A stretch of DNA of 64,000 bases, taken from Liolophura sinensis (Eukaryota > Mollusca > Polyplacophora > Chitonida > Chitonidae). Below are positions 1 through 11,745 of the stretch, one piece after another. Each line of letters opens with the position of its first letter. Position 1 is the first letter of the stretch. The notes below the pieces were generated by a model that saw nothing but the letters and a program-made list of their open reading frames with translations, was not told the origin of the DNA and did no database searches. The position numbers and the translations under genes are program-made. The stretch spans positions 310,001 to 374,000 of the forward strand of contig NC_088302.1 of NCBI RefSeq assembly GCF_032854445.1. Reading direction: 5' to 3'.

Positions 1-28
1 ATCAAATAAATAAGTAAATAAATAAATA
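1..28 (+). mobile_element. 3' tail of a truncated SINE
   Basis: The window opens with atcaaataaataagtaaat and further A-rich TAAA units. This is the same tail that ends the full SINE copies elsewhere in the window after caccaatcaaataaataaa. The body would lie left of the window. Only the tail is seen, so the call rests on similarity to the other copies. Confidence 0.4.
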
Positions 29-247
29 TTTGGCATGGTCTGATAAACATCATTGTCATCTGGCAATGACAAATCTTGTGGAACGCTCAAAAGTTGTTTG
101 TATCATCTAATGTAACACTCCACGCAGTTTTCTTGTAAACAAAACAGTATCAGTACGATAAGGTGTGTTTCAGCATCAGTTCCCCTGGCTGATGCATGTG
201 TGAACTACACGCAGATTCCCACTCGACAACAAACCTGCCCGCGCTGA

Positions 248-589
248 TCCGGAGAGGTTCATGAACAAGGCGGTTGTGAGTTTCCAGTGAAAGAGAAGAA
301 TCTCTACGAGGCGCTTTCCCAAGTGTTTGCTCAATTACATCCGTTCAACTTTCCCCGTGGTCGGCATTTGGCTGAGCTCATGCGTGCTCAGAAATATGAA
401 GGTGGCAAGCTAGTTCAACTTCACAGACGCACACTTGTCATATTGAATGTATCAAAGCGACACCGCCGTATTTTTGGCAGAACAATTATTCTGTCACAGT
501 CTTTTCATAGTTTAATGTCATATTCAGACACAAATGAAAAACATTCAAACAGGTTGAAAGGTTCAGTTGTACTGGAATGTTCTCTCTGA
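248..589 (+). CDS. possible exon or ORF, unrecognised
   Basis: This stretch is open from just after an in-frame TGA at 245 to the TGA at 587-589. The first part reads like real protein, with segments such as LYEALSQVFAQLHPFNFPRG and RHLAELMRAQKYEGGKL, and is richer in GC than its surroundings. A possible splice donor, GAAG followed by GTGGCAAG, falls near 400; after it the translation loses protein-like character. There is no convincing start methionine. I recognise no family, and it could be a chance open frame. The next protein-like stretch on this strand is at 1058-1312, but the phases of the two do not clearly match. Confidence 0.2.
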   Translation, partial: SGEVHEQGGCEFPVKEKNLYEALSQVFAQLHPFNFPRGRHLAELMRAQKYEGGKLVQLHRRTLVILNVSKRHRRIFGRTIILSQSFHSLMSYSDTNEKHSNRLKGSVVLECSL

Positions 590-1057
590 ATGAGGCGAAT
601 CAACGCTGAAAACCTTAGATGGGTTTATATAATAGATAGGTCAAACTAGGTCAAGTGGAAATTTTTCATAACTTCCCTTTTTATGCGTTTCCATAGGCCG
701 ACTTATATAATGGATGGGCTTCTAATTACAAAACTGTCGGTTTTTATAGTCGTGTTGTCTCGTCAGACCTCCGTGATGTTCCAATGTCTCACACAAATTA
801 ACATCTTCTAGGGATATGGCATAAACACTGTGACAAATGGATATACTACATAATGCTATCTTTCTCAATGAATTTAAGGGCTTTCCAAAGGTAGCATTTT
901 ATATGCACCGATTCACACAAACGCTCTAACCATAGGTCATATATATGGGGTAAAAAATGAACATTTAACCGAGAATTATCCACATTGATCAGTCGATAAG
1001 CGATGTATCTAGTTTGCTTTCAATAGAATATTTCCTCCACGTTGCTACAAAACACAG
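590..1057. other. no feature seen
   Basis: AT-rich unique sequence. I see no repeat, RNA gene or convincing coding frame. Confidence 0.5.
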
Positions 1058-1312
1058 TACGATAGAAAACGTCCATTTAGACTAGGACGAACTGGGTCAG
1101 CTATTGAAGCAGCAAAGGAGCAGAATTTAGGGGCCGACTGTGCGCTGTATACGACTGGAGGGAGGGCACCTACTACAATACCCGACAAAAGATTTGGCAA
1201 CAATGGAAGAAAATATTATTCGCAGATGTTGGGAAGCAGCCGTGATTATCAGACGGCTAGAAAAGCCGCATTATCAAAATGGATAAATAGTGGTAATGAT
1301 CGATACCAATAA
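1058..1312 (+). CDS. candidate 3'-terminal exon, unrecognised
   Basis: After a plausible acceptor (aaaacacag at 1049-1057) the frame starting TAC is open for 84 codons to a TAA at 1310-1312. The product is basic and not repetitive, with segments RKRPFRLGRTGSAIEAAKEQ, YTTGGRAPTTIPDKRFG and RDYQTARKAALSKWIN. It contains only one internal Met, so a start-codon-based ORF search overlooks it. I do not recognise the family. The 54-bp minisatellite starts about 75 bp after the stop. If real, this is the last exon of a plus-strand gene whose earlier exons lie to the left. A chance open frame is the alternative. Confidence 0.33.
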   Translation, partial: YDRKRPFRLGRTGSAIEAAKEQNLGADCALYTTGGRAPTTIPDKRFGNNGRKYYSQMLGSSRDYQTARKAALSKWINSGNDRYQ

Positions 1313-1387
1313 TTCATGAATGTCAGCCATGAAATGGCATTAAACTCATTTTCAGTTTGTACATGTAATGCTAGAAACAGATACATA

Positions 1388-1800
1388 GTCTCATTAAAGT
1401 CAGCAGACGTGAGTTACACATTGTCATGTGACAGACACACGCCCTCATTAAAGTCAATAGGCGTAGGTTACACATTGTCATGTGACAGACACAAGCTCTC
1501 ATTCAAGTCAGTAGGCGTAGGTTACACATTGTCATGTAATGGACACACGCCCTCATTAAAGTCAGTAGGCGTAGGTTACACATTGTCATGTGACAGACAC
1601 ACGCCCTCATTAAAGTCAGTAGGCGTAGGTTACACATTGTCATGTAACAGACACACGCCCTCATCAAAGTCAAGAGATGTAGCTTACACATTGTCATGTA
1701 ACAGACACACGCCCTCATTAAAGTTAGTGGACATAAGTTACACATTTTCAAGTGACAGACACACGCCCTCATTAAAGTCAGGAGACGTAAGTTACACATT
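1388..1800 (+). repeat. minisatellite, 54-bp unit, about 7.5 copies
   Basis: Units contain acacgccctcattaaagtca followed by a GTAGG/ACGTAAG segment and gttacacattgtcatgt. Because 54 is a multiple of 3, the array gives a repetitive open frame at 1316-1930 and an antisense one at 1503-1799. Neither has the features of a gene. The same unit type returns at 3540-3765, on the far side of the 43/45-bp arrays. Confidence 0.9.
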
Positions 1801-2480
1801 AGTATGTACTCCCATTAGAGTTCACAAACACATCGTTACTCTCTGTTATGTACTCTCATTACAGCATGCAGACACATACGCCATAACTGTTATGTACTCT
1901 CATTACAGCATGCAGACACATACGCCATAACTGTTATGTACTCTCATTAGAGCATGCAGACACATAGATCACTGTCTGTTATGTACTCTCATTAGAGCAT
2001 GCAGACACATAGATCACTGTCTGTTATGTACTCTCATTAGAGCATACAGACACATAGATCACTGTCTGTTATGTACTCTCATTAGAGCATGCAGACACAT
2101 AGATCACTGTCTGTTATGTACTCTCATTAGAGCATACAGACACATAGATCACTGTCTGTTATGTACTCTCATCAGAGCATGAAGACACATAGATCACTGT
2201 CTGTCATGTACTCTCATTAGAGCATGCAGACACATAGATCACTGTCTGTTATGTACTCTCATTAGAGCATGCAGACACATAGATCACTGTCTGTTATGTA
2301 CTCTCATTAGAGCATGCAGACACATAGATCACTGTCTGTTATGTACTCTCATCAGAGCATGCAGACACATAGATCACTGTCTGTTATGTACTCTCATTGG
2401 AGTATCCAAACACATAGATCACTGTCTATTATATGCTCTCATTAGAGTATTCAGGTACATAGATCATGACTCTTATGTAC
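1800..2480 (+). repeat. minisatellite, 45-bp unit, about 15 copies
   Basis: Units begin atgtactctcattagagcat and continue with gcagacacatagatcactgt. Copies differ at only a few positions, mainly gcatgc versus gcatac. The array follows the 54-bp array directly and grades into the 43-bp array. Confidence 0.9.
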
Positions 2481-3225
2481 TCTCATTTGAGTATCCAAAC
2501 TCAGGGGTCATTGTCCTTTGTACCCTCATTAGAGTATTCAAACACAGGGGTCATTGTCTTTTGTACCCTCATTAGAGTATCCAAACACAGGGGTCATTGT
2601 CTTTTGCACTCTCATTAGAGTATCCAAACACAGGGGTCATTGTCTTTTGTACCCTCATTAGAGTATCCAAACACAGGGGCCATTGTCTTTTGTACTCTCA
2701 TTAGAGTATCCAAACACAGGGGTCATTGTCTTTTGTACTCTCATTTGAGTATCCAAACACAGGGGTCATTGTCTTTTGCACTCTCATTAGAGTATCCAAA
2801 CACAGGGGCCATTGTCTTTTGTACCCTCATTAGAGTATCCAAACACAGGGGCCATTGTCTTTTGTACTCTCATTAGAGTATCCAAACACAGGGGCCATTG
2901 TCTTTTGTACTCTCATTTGAGTATCCAAACACAGGGGTCATTGTCTTTTGCACTCTCATTAGAGTATCCAAACACAGGGGCCATTGTCTTTTGTACTCTC
3001 ATTAGAGTATCCAAACACAGGGGTCATTGTCTTTTGTACTCTCATTTGAGTATCCAAACACAGGGGTCATTGTCTTTTGCACTCTCATTAGAGTATCCAA
3101 ACACAGGGGTCATTGTCTTTTGTACCCTCATTAGAGTATCCAAACACAGGGGCCATTGTCTTTTGCACTCTCATTAGAGTATCCAAACACAGGGGTTATT
3201 GTCTTTTGTACTCTCATTAGAGTAT
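2480..3225 (+). repeat. minisatellite, 43-bp unit, about 17 copies
   Basis: Units contain actctcattagagtatccaa and acacaggggtcattgtcttt. They derive visibly from the neighbouring 45-bp unit by small deletions. Since 43 is not a multiple of 3, all three frames cycle; the overlapping ORFs at 2640-3506 are artefacts of this. Confidence 0.9.
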
Positions 3226-3510
3226 CCAAACACATAGGGCATTGTCTGTTATGTACTTTCACTAGAGTATCCAAACACATAGGTCATTGTCTGTTATGTA
3301 CTTTCACTAGAGTATCCAAAAACATAGGTCATTGTCTGTTATGTACTTTCACTAGAGTATCCAAACACATAGGTCATTGTCTGTTATGTACTTTCACTAG
3401 AGTATCCAAACACATCGGTCATTGTCTGTTATGTACTTTCACTAGAGTATCCAGACATATAGATCATAACTGTTATGTACTTTCATTAGATTATTTCATT
3501 ACATAGGCTA
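3225..3510 (+). repeat. minisatellite, 45-bp unit, about 6 copies
   Basis: Units read atgtactttcactagagtat then ccaaacacataggtcattgt. This is a third variant of the family to its left and ends in a degenerate copy near 3510. Confidence 0.88.
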
Positions 3511-3539
3511 CTCATGCACTTAATGCAGTCACCAGACTT

Positions 3540-3765
3540 AAAGATAAACACACACCCTCAATACAGTCATCAGGCGGAGGTTACAGATTGTTATGCGATA
3601 GATGTGTTCTCTCATTACAGTCACCAGGCAGAGATTACACATTGTTATGCGATAGGTGTGTACCCTCAATACAGTCACCAGGCGGAGGTTACAGATTGTT
3701 ATGCGATAGGTGTGTACCCTCAATAAAGTCACCAGGCGGAGGTTACAGATTGTTATGCGATGGAT
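3540..3765 (+). repeat. 54-bp minisatellite, about 4 copies, related to 1388-1800
   Basis: Units contain ccctcaatacagtcaccagg and cggaggttacagattgttat. The order of segments (gttaca.attgt.atg, then ccctca.ta.agtca, then aggcg) matches the 54-bp array at 1388-1800. The 43/45-bp arrays therefore sit between two parts of one older array. Confidence 0.85.
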
Positions 3766-4514
3766 ACCAATATTCTCTTTTTCAATGTTCGGACTCCCAT
3801 CTTTATTCACTACGTTTAATGTGTAGTGAGCTGGAATATCCAGAAGGATGCCATGATTGCGGATCCAGTCTGCGTACAATGACGACACATCTCAGCGTAT
3901 GCGCGAGCGCCAGCAATGTAAAGCTGAAGTTCAGGTCATTTGAAGAATCACAGTTCGGGCTCTCGTGCCAGAAGAGGAACAAAGGATTGCTGGAGCTTTG
4001 TCCTTCACGTTGAACAATTATAATTGAAAGACAACAGATTTGCTAAGATTCAAACCATTGAGACATTTAGGCGACTATTCATTGCTGCACGCACGCAAAT
4101 AAAATCTATCGGCTTAAAATTGAATCCGTTGCAAATATCATGACAGAGATAGGAATGACCATTGACAATAACGGAGATGACTGATCGGACCAAGTAGAAT
4201 GAGCTTGTCCCGAGAGCCCTTTCCCTTCCGTCTGCCCTTTAACTCAGTCTGTCAAAGACGAGGGCGGTCTGTCTTCCATTTCAAATAATAAATTAAAGCT
4301 ACAGCCCTTCTGCCGTGAGAGGACTATTATACCAGGCCGGAAATTCATTTGGACTAGCAGGCTGAGTAAACATGGCCGGAGCCGAGTCACTGAGAGCAAT
4401 TGTAGAACGTGAAAAATACTGCACGTTTGGGGTCTCTTTCGACCATCACCAGCTGTTTCCCAAAATCATAGATTCAAATCTAAAGTTATCTGAATTTAAT
4501 AGATAGATGATTGA
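3766..4514. other. unique island, possible minus-strand exon, otherwise nothing
   Basis: 3770-4015 is less AT-rich than its surroundings and not repetitive. On the minus strand 3775-3888 reads SLYADWIRNHGILLDIPAHY followed by TLNVVNKDGSPNIEKENIG, ending where the 54-bp array begins. A weak donor-like GTATCC lies at that edge, but no good acceptor precedes it. The plus strand is also open to 4013. Neither is recognisable. 4016-4514 shows nothing. Confidence 0.3.
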
Positions 4515-5110
4515 CACATATTGCTGGGTGTTGTATATTACATCATTGTTATCGCTAGGCAATATAATGTATTAGGTCATTGTGATAACTATGTCTTGTC
4601 ATCTATTACGTTATTGTTATCACTGAGTGTTGTCATTTATTACGCCATTGTTATCACTGGGTCTTGTCATCTATTACGTCATTGTTATCACTGAGTGTTG
4701 TCATTTATTATGCCATTGTTATCACTGGGTCTTGTCATCTATTACGCCATTGTTATCACTGAGTGTTGTCATTTATTATGCCATTGTTATCACTGGGTCT
4801 TGTCATCTATTACGCCATTGTTATCACTGAGTGTTGTCATTTATTATGCCATTGTTATCACTGGGTCTTGTCATCTATTACGTCATTGTTATCACTGAGT
4901 GTTGTCATTTATTATGCCATTGTTATCACTGGGTCTTGTCATCTATTACGCCATTGTTATCACTGAGTGTTGTCATTTATTATGCCATTGTTATCACTGG
5001 GTCTTGTCATCTATTACGTCATGCTTATCACTGAGTGTTGTCATCTTTTACGTCTTTGTTATCAAAGGACCTTGTCATCTATTACGCCATTGCTATCTCT
5101 GGGTCTTGTC
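4515..5110 (+). repeat. minisatellite, 68-bp unit made of two 34-bp halves
   Basis: About eight copies. Each 68-bp unit has one half with cactgagtgttgtcatttat and one with cactgggtcttgtcatctat, both followed by ta.gccattgttat. Overlapping 67-aa ORFs spaced exactly 68 bp apart reflect the unit length. Confidence 0.9.
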
Positions 5111-6580
5111 ATATATTAAGTCATTCTTATCACTGAGTTTTGCCTTACATACGTCATTATTTTCACTGGGTCTAGTATTGTATTACCTCATTGTTATCGC
5201 TGGGTCATGTTTTGTCTTTTGTGACTTCATTATTATCGCTGGGCCATGTCATCTATAACGTCATTGTTATTGCTAGATCATGTCCTGTATTGCGACGTTG
5301 TCATCACTGGGTCATGTCATACTACCACTGGGTCATGTCATACTACCACTGGGTCTTGTCATGTAAAACGTCATTGCTATCACTGGGGCATGTCATACTA
5401 CCACTGGGTCTTGTCATACTACCACTGGGTCATGTCATACTATCACTGGGGCATGTCATACTACCACTGGGTCTTGTCATACTACCACTGGGTCATGTCA
5501 TACTACCACTGGGTCATGTCATACTACCACTGGGTCTTGTCATGTATAACGTCATTGCTATCACTGGGGCATGTCATACTACCACTGGGTCTTGTGATGT
5601 ATAACGTCATTGCTATCACTGGGGCATGTATTGCGTCATTGTTACCACTAGGTCAAATCATACATTGTGTCATTGTTATCGCAGGGTCATGTCACGTATT
5701 GCGTCATTGTTATAGCTGGGTCATGGCATGTATTGCGTCATTGTTATCGCTGGGTCATGGCATGTATTGCGTCATTGTTATGCTGGGTCATGGCATGTAT
5801 AGAGTCATTGTTTTCCCTGGGTCATGTCATGTATAACGTCGTTGTTATCGTTGGATCATGTCTTGTATTGCGTCATTGTTATAGCTGCGTCATGTCATGT
5901 ATAGCGTCATTGTTATCACTGGGTCATGTCATGTGTAGCGTCCGTGTTATCGCCGAGTCATACATTTATTACGTCATAAATATCACTGGATCTTGTCCAG
6001 TATTGCGTCATTGTTATAGCTGGGTCATGTCATGTATAACGTCATTGTTATCTCTGGGTCATGTCTTGTATTGCGTCATTATTATCACTGGGTCATGTCA
6101 TGTGTAGCGTAATTTTTATCACTGGGTCATGTCTTGTATTGCGTCATTATTATCACTGGGTCATGTCTTGTATTGCGTCATTATTATCACTGGGTCATGT
6201 CTTGTATTAAGTCATTGTTATAGCTGGGTCAAATCATGTACTGCGTCATTGTTGTAGCTGGGTTATGTCCTGTATTGCGTCATTCTTACCGCTGGAACAT
6301 GTCATGTATTACGTCATTGTTACCCCTGGGTCATGTCTTGTACAACGTCATTGTTAACCAGGTCTTGTCTTGCACTGCGTCATTGTTATCGCCGAGTGTT
6401 GTCTTGTGTAACATGTAATTGCTACCATGTAAGCATTGGTCATGTCATGTATTGCGTCATTGTTATATCTGGGGCATGTCTTCTATTGCGTTATTGTCAT
6501 CGCTGGGTTATGTCTTGTATTGGTTATCCTTGGATCTTGTCTTGTTTTGAATTGCGTGATTGTTGCAGTTCTCTGGGTAT
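5110..6580 (+). repeat. degenerate 34-37-bp array with an inner 21-bp array
   Basis: Units of the type gtcatgtattgcgtcattgt plus tatcgctgg continue the 34-bp motif of the previous array, but diverged. Between about 5328 and 5535 a shortened 21-bp form (actaccactgggtcatgtca) has expanded on its own. The ORFs here are array artefacts. Confidence 0.85.
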
Positions 6581-7345
6581 TGTACTGATTCCTTGTTATG
6601 TTTAGGTATTGTATTGATTCCTTGTTATGGTTGGTTCTTATATGCATTCCTGTTATGGCTGAGCATTGAACTTATTCATAGTTATCGGTGGGTCCTGTAC
6701 TGATTCCTAGTTACTGTAGAGCCCTATAATGATTCCTTGTTATGGTTGGTTCTTATATGCATTCCTTGTTATGGCTGTGCCTTGCACTGATTCCTTGTTA
6801 AGGCTGGACCTTGCATTGATTCCTTGTTATGGCTGAGCATTGAACTGATTCATAGTTATCGGTGGGTCCTGTACTGGTTCCTAGTTAGGGTTGAACCCTG
6901 TAATGATTCCTTGTTATGGTTGGTTCTTATATGCATTCCTTGTTATGGCTGTGCCTTGCACTGATTCCTTGTTAAGGCTGGACCTTGCATTGATTCCTTG
7001 TTATGGCTGAGCATTGAACTGATTCATAGTTATCGGTGGGTCCCGTACTGATTCCTAGTTAGGGTTGAGCCCTGTAATGATTCCTTGTTATGGTTGGTTC
7101 TTATATGCATTCCTTGTTATGGCTGTGCCTTGCATTGATCCTTTGTTATGGCTGGGCCTTGTATAGGTTCCTTGTTATGGCGGGGCCTTGTATTGATTCT
7201 TTGATATGACTGGGCCTTGCATTGATTCTTTGTTATGGCTGGACCTTGCATTGATTCTTTGTTATGGCTGGGCCTTGTATAGGTTCCTTGTTATGACTGG
7301 GCCTTGTATACGTTCCTTGTTATGACTGGGCCTTGTATTGATTGT
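6580..7345 (+). repeat. 29-30-bp array with a higher-order block
   Basis: Units read gattccttgttatggctggg plus ccttgcatt. The variant ggttggttcttatatgcatt recurs near 6631, 6743, 6923 and 7095, so several units have also been duplicated together as a larger block. Confidence 0.85.
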
Positions 7346-7529
7346 AATGGTTTACCATTTGGAAAGATTTAACCCAGTTGTCGGCGGCTACAATATCTAG
7401 CACCTTATAAACGCCACTGAAGGCACTTGAAACAGCGGCAGATTAAATTTTGTCGCGGACGCACAGGTTCATTATGTTTAGAAATCAACTTTTAATATTG
7501 CTTCAACAAACATCATTATATAGGCTTAG

Positions 7530-7890
7530 GCTCAGAGAGCAAACACATGTAGTGTGAACTCAGAGAGCAGATGAGCAGCATGCGTCAGATACATGGGGTG
7601 TGAGTTCAGAGAGCAGATGAGCAACACGCGTCAGATACATTGGGTATGAGTTCAGAGAGCAGATAAGCTGCACACGTCAGATACATGTGGTGTGGGTTCA
7701 GAGAGCAGATGAGCTGCACACGTCAGATACATTGGGTATGAGTTCAGAGAGCAGATAAGCTGCACACGTCAGATACATGTGGTGTGGGTTCAGAGAGCAG
7801 ATAAGCAGCACGTGTCAGATACATGTAGTGTGGGTTCAGAGAGCAGATAAGCTGCACACGTCAGATACATGGAGAGTGTGTTCAGAGAGC
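7530..7890 (+). repeat. 46-bp array, left arm of an inverted pair
   Basis: About eight copies, each containing agagagcagatgagctgcac and cgtcagatacatgtggtgtg. The same unit occurs in reverse complement at 8175-8440. Confidence 0.9.
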
Positions 7891-8174
7891 AGATGGAGTT
7901 TACTGTATCTCACACTCTCTCGTGGTTTAAATGATCCCATGTAACAGAAGACACATCGTGGAGTAACAATTTCTGTAAACGGAAGGACGAAGATAGCTGA
8001 TGTACCTACATCTACCTTGTCAAGAGACAAAGTCTTCGACAATAATGATTTTACACATCAGTACGGCCTCAATGGGGCATAAATGACAATACTTTGGTAA
8101 AGATATTCCACTGGACAAAACAATAGCAGGTTTAATTGTTAAGGCACCTTTAAACAACGGCAGGTTAACTGACG

Positions 8175-8440
8175 TGCGCAGCTCATCTGCTCTCTGAACC
8201 CACACTCCATGTGTCTGACGTGTGCAGTTCATCTGCTCTCTGACCTCACACCCCATGTATCTGACGTGTCCTGCTCATCTGCTCTCTGAACCCACACTCC
8301 ATGTATCTGACGTGTGCAGTTCATCTGCTCTCTGAGCTCACACCCCATGTATCTGACGTGTCCTGCTCATCTGCTCTCTGAACCCACATCCCATGTATCT
8401 GACGTGTACTGCTCATCGGCTCTCTGAACCCACACTCTCT
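8175..8440 (-). repeat. 46-bp array, right arm of an inverted pair
   Basis: About six copies containing ctcatctgctctctgaaccc and catgtatctgacgtgt, the reverse complement of the array at 7530-7890. The spacer of about 285 bp (7891-8174) is unique and shows no gene. Confidence 0.9.
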
Positions 8441-8449
8441 GAACTCAAA

Positions 8450-10480
8450 TATATAAATGTCAACTCTCACTCTTCTGCATCAGCTAGATACATACCTGTT
8501 AACTCTCACTCTTCTACATCACCCAAATACATACCTGTCAACTCTCACTCTAATACATCACCCAAATACATACTTGTCAACTTTCACTCTTCTGCATCAC
8601 CCAAATACATACCTGTCAACTTTCACTCTTATACATCACCCAAATACATACCTGTCAACTTTCACTCTTATACATCACCCAAATACATACCTGTCAGCTC
8701 TCATTCTTCTAAACCAGCCAAATGCATACCTGACAACTTACACACTTCTACATCAGCCGAATACATACTTGTCCACTCTTTCTTGTACATTAGCCAAATG
8801 CATACCTGTCAACTCTCACTCTTATACATCACCCAAATACATACCTGTCAACTCTCACTCTTATACATCACCCAAATACATACCTGTCAACCTCACTCTT
8901 CTACATCACCCAAATACATGCCTGTCAACTCTCACTCTTATACATCACCCAAATACATTCTTGTCAACTCTCACTCTTATACATCACCCAAATATATACC
9001 TGTCAACTCTCACTCTTCTACATCACCCAAATACATACCTGTCAGCCTCACTCTTCTACATCACCCAAATACATGCCTGTCAACTTTCACTCTTCTACAT
9101 CACCCAAATACATACCTGTCAACTTTCACTCTTATACATCACCCAAATACATACTTGTCAACCCTCACTCTTATACATCACCCAAATACATACCTGTCAG
9201 TTCTCATTCTTCTAAACCAGCCAAATGCATACCTGACAACTTACACACTACTACATCAGCCGAATACATACTTGTCCACTCTTTCTTGTACATTAGCCAA
9301 ATGCATACCTGTCAACTCTCACCCTTCTTCATCACCCATATACATACCTGTCAACTATCACTCTTATACATCACCCAAATACATTCCTGTCAACTCTCAC
9401 TCTAATACATCACCCAAATACATACCTGTCAACTCTCACTCTTATACATCACCCAAATACATACCTGTCAGCCTCACTCTTATACATCACCCAAATATAT
9501 ACCTGTCAACTCTCACTCTTATACATCACCCAAATACATACCTGTCAACTCTCACTCTTATACATCACCCAAATACATACCTGTCAACTTTCACTCTTAT
9601 ACATCACCCAAATACATACCCGTCAGCCTCACTCTTCTACATCACCCAAATACATGCCTGTCAACTCTCACTCTAATACATCACCCAAATACATACCTGT
9701 CAACTTTCACTCTTATACATCACCCAAATACATACCTGTCAACTTTCACTCTTATACATCACCCAAATACATGCCTGTCAACTCTCACACTTATACATCA
9801 CCCAAATACATTCCTGTCAACTCTCACTCTTATACATCACCCAAATACATACCTGTCAACTCCCACTCTTATACATCACCCAAATACATACCTGTCAACT
9901 CTCACTCTTATACATCACCCAAATACATACCTGTCAACTTTCACTCTTATACATCACCCAAATACATACCTGTCAACTCTCACTCTTATACATCACCCAA
10001 ATATATACCTGTCAACTCTCACTCTTATACATCACCCAAATACATTCTTGTCAACTCTCACTCTTATACATCACACAAATACATACCTGTCAACTCTCAC
10101 TCTTATACATCACCCAAATACATACCTGTCAACCTCACTCTTATACATCACCCAAATACATACCTGTCAACTCTCACTCTTATACATAACCCAAATACAT
10201 ACCTGTCAACTCTCACTCTTATACATCACCCAAATACATACCTGTCAACTCTCACTCTAATACATCACCCAAATACATACCTGTCAACTCTCACTCTTAT
10301 ACATCACCCAAATATATTCCTGTCAACTCTCACTCTAATACATCACCCAAATACATACCTGTCAACCTCACTCTTCTACATCAGCCAAATGTTTTCCTGT
10401 CAACTGCACTTTTCTGCATCTGCCAAATATATACCTGTCGCACTCATTTTTCTATATGTGCTAAATACATAACTGCCAGC
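8450..10480 (+). repeat. minisatellite, 39-bp unit, about 52 copies
   Basis: Units read tctcactcttatacatcacc followed by caaatacatacctgtcaac. As 39 bp is 13 codons, open frames of 427, 272 and 252 aa arise with a period like HSYTSPKYIPV; occasional 38- and 37-bp copies shift between them. Larger blocks are also duplicated, for example about 8640-8800 and 9140-9300, which share the variant aaaccagccaaatgcat. No start context, signal peptide or splice site supports a gene. Confidence 0.93.
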
Positions 10481-11529
10481 TCTTACATTTCTGGCGTGGA
10501 GGGGTTTCCAGTTCAAACTCTTTTGTCGGTAGAAATGTTTTATTGCATTATGTGATCTGTCACAAATGTTACGCCACGTTTGCTGACATTAATTTACCGA
10601 TCACCTAGTTTGCCATGCCCCAGTGGTACAAATGACATATCTCTCCTGCAGAAACTTCAAAACCGGTTGCCTAACAGTCTTGACAGGTCACATCATACAG
10701 TGTGACTTTGGCGATTAAAAAGTTCAATGTCGAATCTCCGTTTCTCGTCCATGGCATGTGAGAGATTATTTGAACATTTAGCCAACCTTATGTGCTAAAA
10801 TATTCATCGCCTCAGTCCATTATGTCTCAACTCACTGTACACAATGTTTGTAGTGTCAACTAGAGACCTCTGAACAAACCAACACTACGAATATGTGTAT
10901 GTAAACCTAACCCATAGTTGTTATACTTACAAAGTCATACTTACAGAGCTAATATCCATAGAGCCAGAAAACACACATTCGAATAAAAACAATGCTTAAC
11001 GTACTTTTCTTTTAGCAATCTTTGGTCTGTTTACAGCGGAGTATTTGGAATTATCCACATCATACCCCTCAACTGTTTTATGTAAACTCTTCCGATTGGC
11101 ATCGCTGTAGTTTTTGGTTTCACTTGATATACTGATACACCTCCCCTTTCTGACCTCAGTAGTTGACTTGTTACGTAAATCTGATATCTAGACAGCAATA
11201 ACCTTGCTGTTGCCGTCAGTCCTCCACAACCGTTTACACGGTAGGTAGCTGAACTTGAAGTAGTAGATGGGCGCAGTTGAGTTATCTCCCTTATTCGTAG
11301 ATTCGTTATCGTTGTCTTCCTGTAACATTTCAAATCCTCGGCATTCCATATCCTCGGCATTTCAAATCTTAAGCATTCCAAATCCTCAGCATCCGCGTGA
11401 ATATTATCCAGTGCACTATATATACTCGCTCAAAAACGCATTGAAATTTAGTGAAATAAAAAAAGTAGTGCGAACAAATAAGATTACAATGGTACATTTC
11501 GCATTAAGGTAATGGTACGCAGTGACGGA
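10481..11529. other. no gene seen
   Basis: Unique AT-rich sequence. A short imperfect repeat of the type tcctcggcatt/tcaaatc lies at 11335-11395. Open frames at 11031-11381 are short and unconvincing. Confidence 0.5.
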
Positions 11530-11745
11530 GAAATTAATTTATTGATTTCATTGGTGTTTTACGCCGTACTCAAGAATATTTCACTTATGCGAGGGCTACC
11601 GGCATTATGGTGGGTGGAAATCGGGCAGTGCCCGGGGGAAAACCACGACCATCCGCAGGTTGCTGTCAGACCTTCCCACTTCCGGCCGAACAGGAAGCCA
11701 GCGGGAGCTGAACTCACAGCGACCGCACAGGGAAAAAACCTCTCT
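11530..11745 (-). mobile_element. tRNA-derived SINE, minus orientation, diverged
   Basis: In plus sense it runs from the tail (ttcattggtgttttacgccg, 11550-11570) through attatggtgggtggaaatcg and ccacgaccatccgcaggttg to a diverged tRNA-like part around gaactcacagcgaccg. It matches the copy at 53803-54059 in order and content. The 48-81-aa ORFs over it are incidental. Confidence 0.85.

Noticed and set aside
8393..10472. 427-, 252- and 272-aa plus ORFs as tandem-repeat proteins
   Set aside because: They are readings of one 39-bp array in different frames, joined by length variants. No start context, signal peptide or splice sites.
8450..10480. CRISPR-like look of regularly repeated units
   Set aside because: Whole units repeat with no unique spacers, the genome is eukaryotic and no cas genes are present. 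The same holds for all other arrays.
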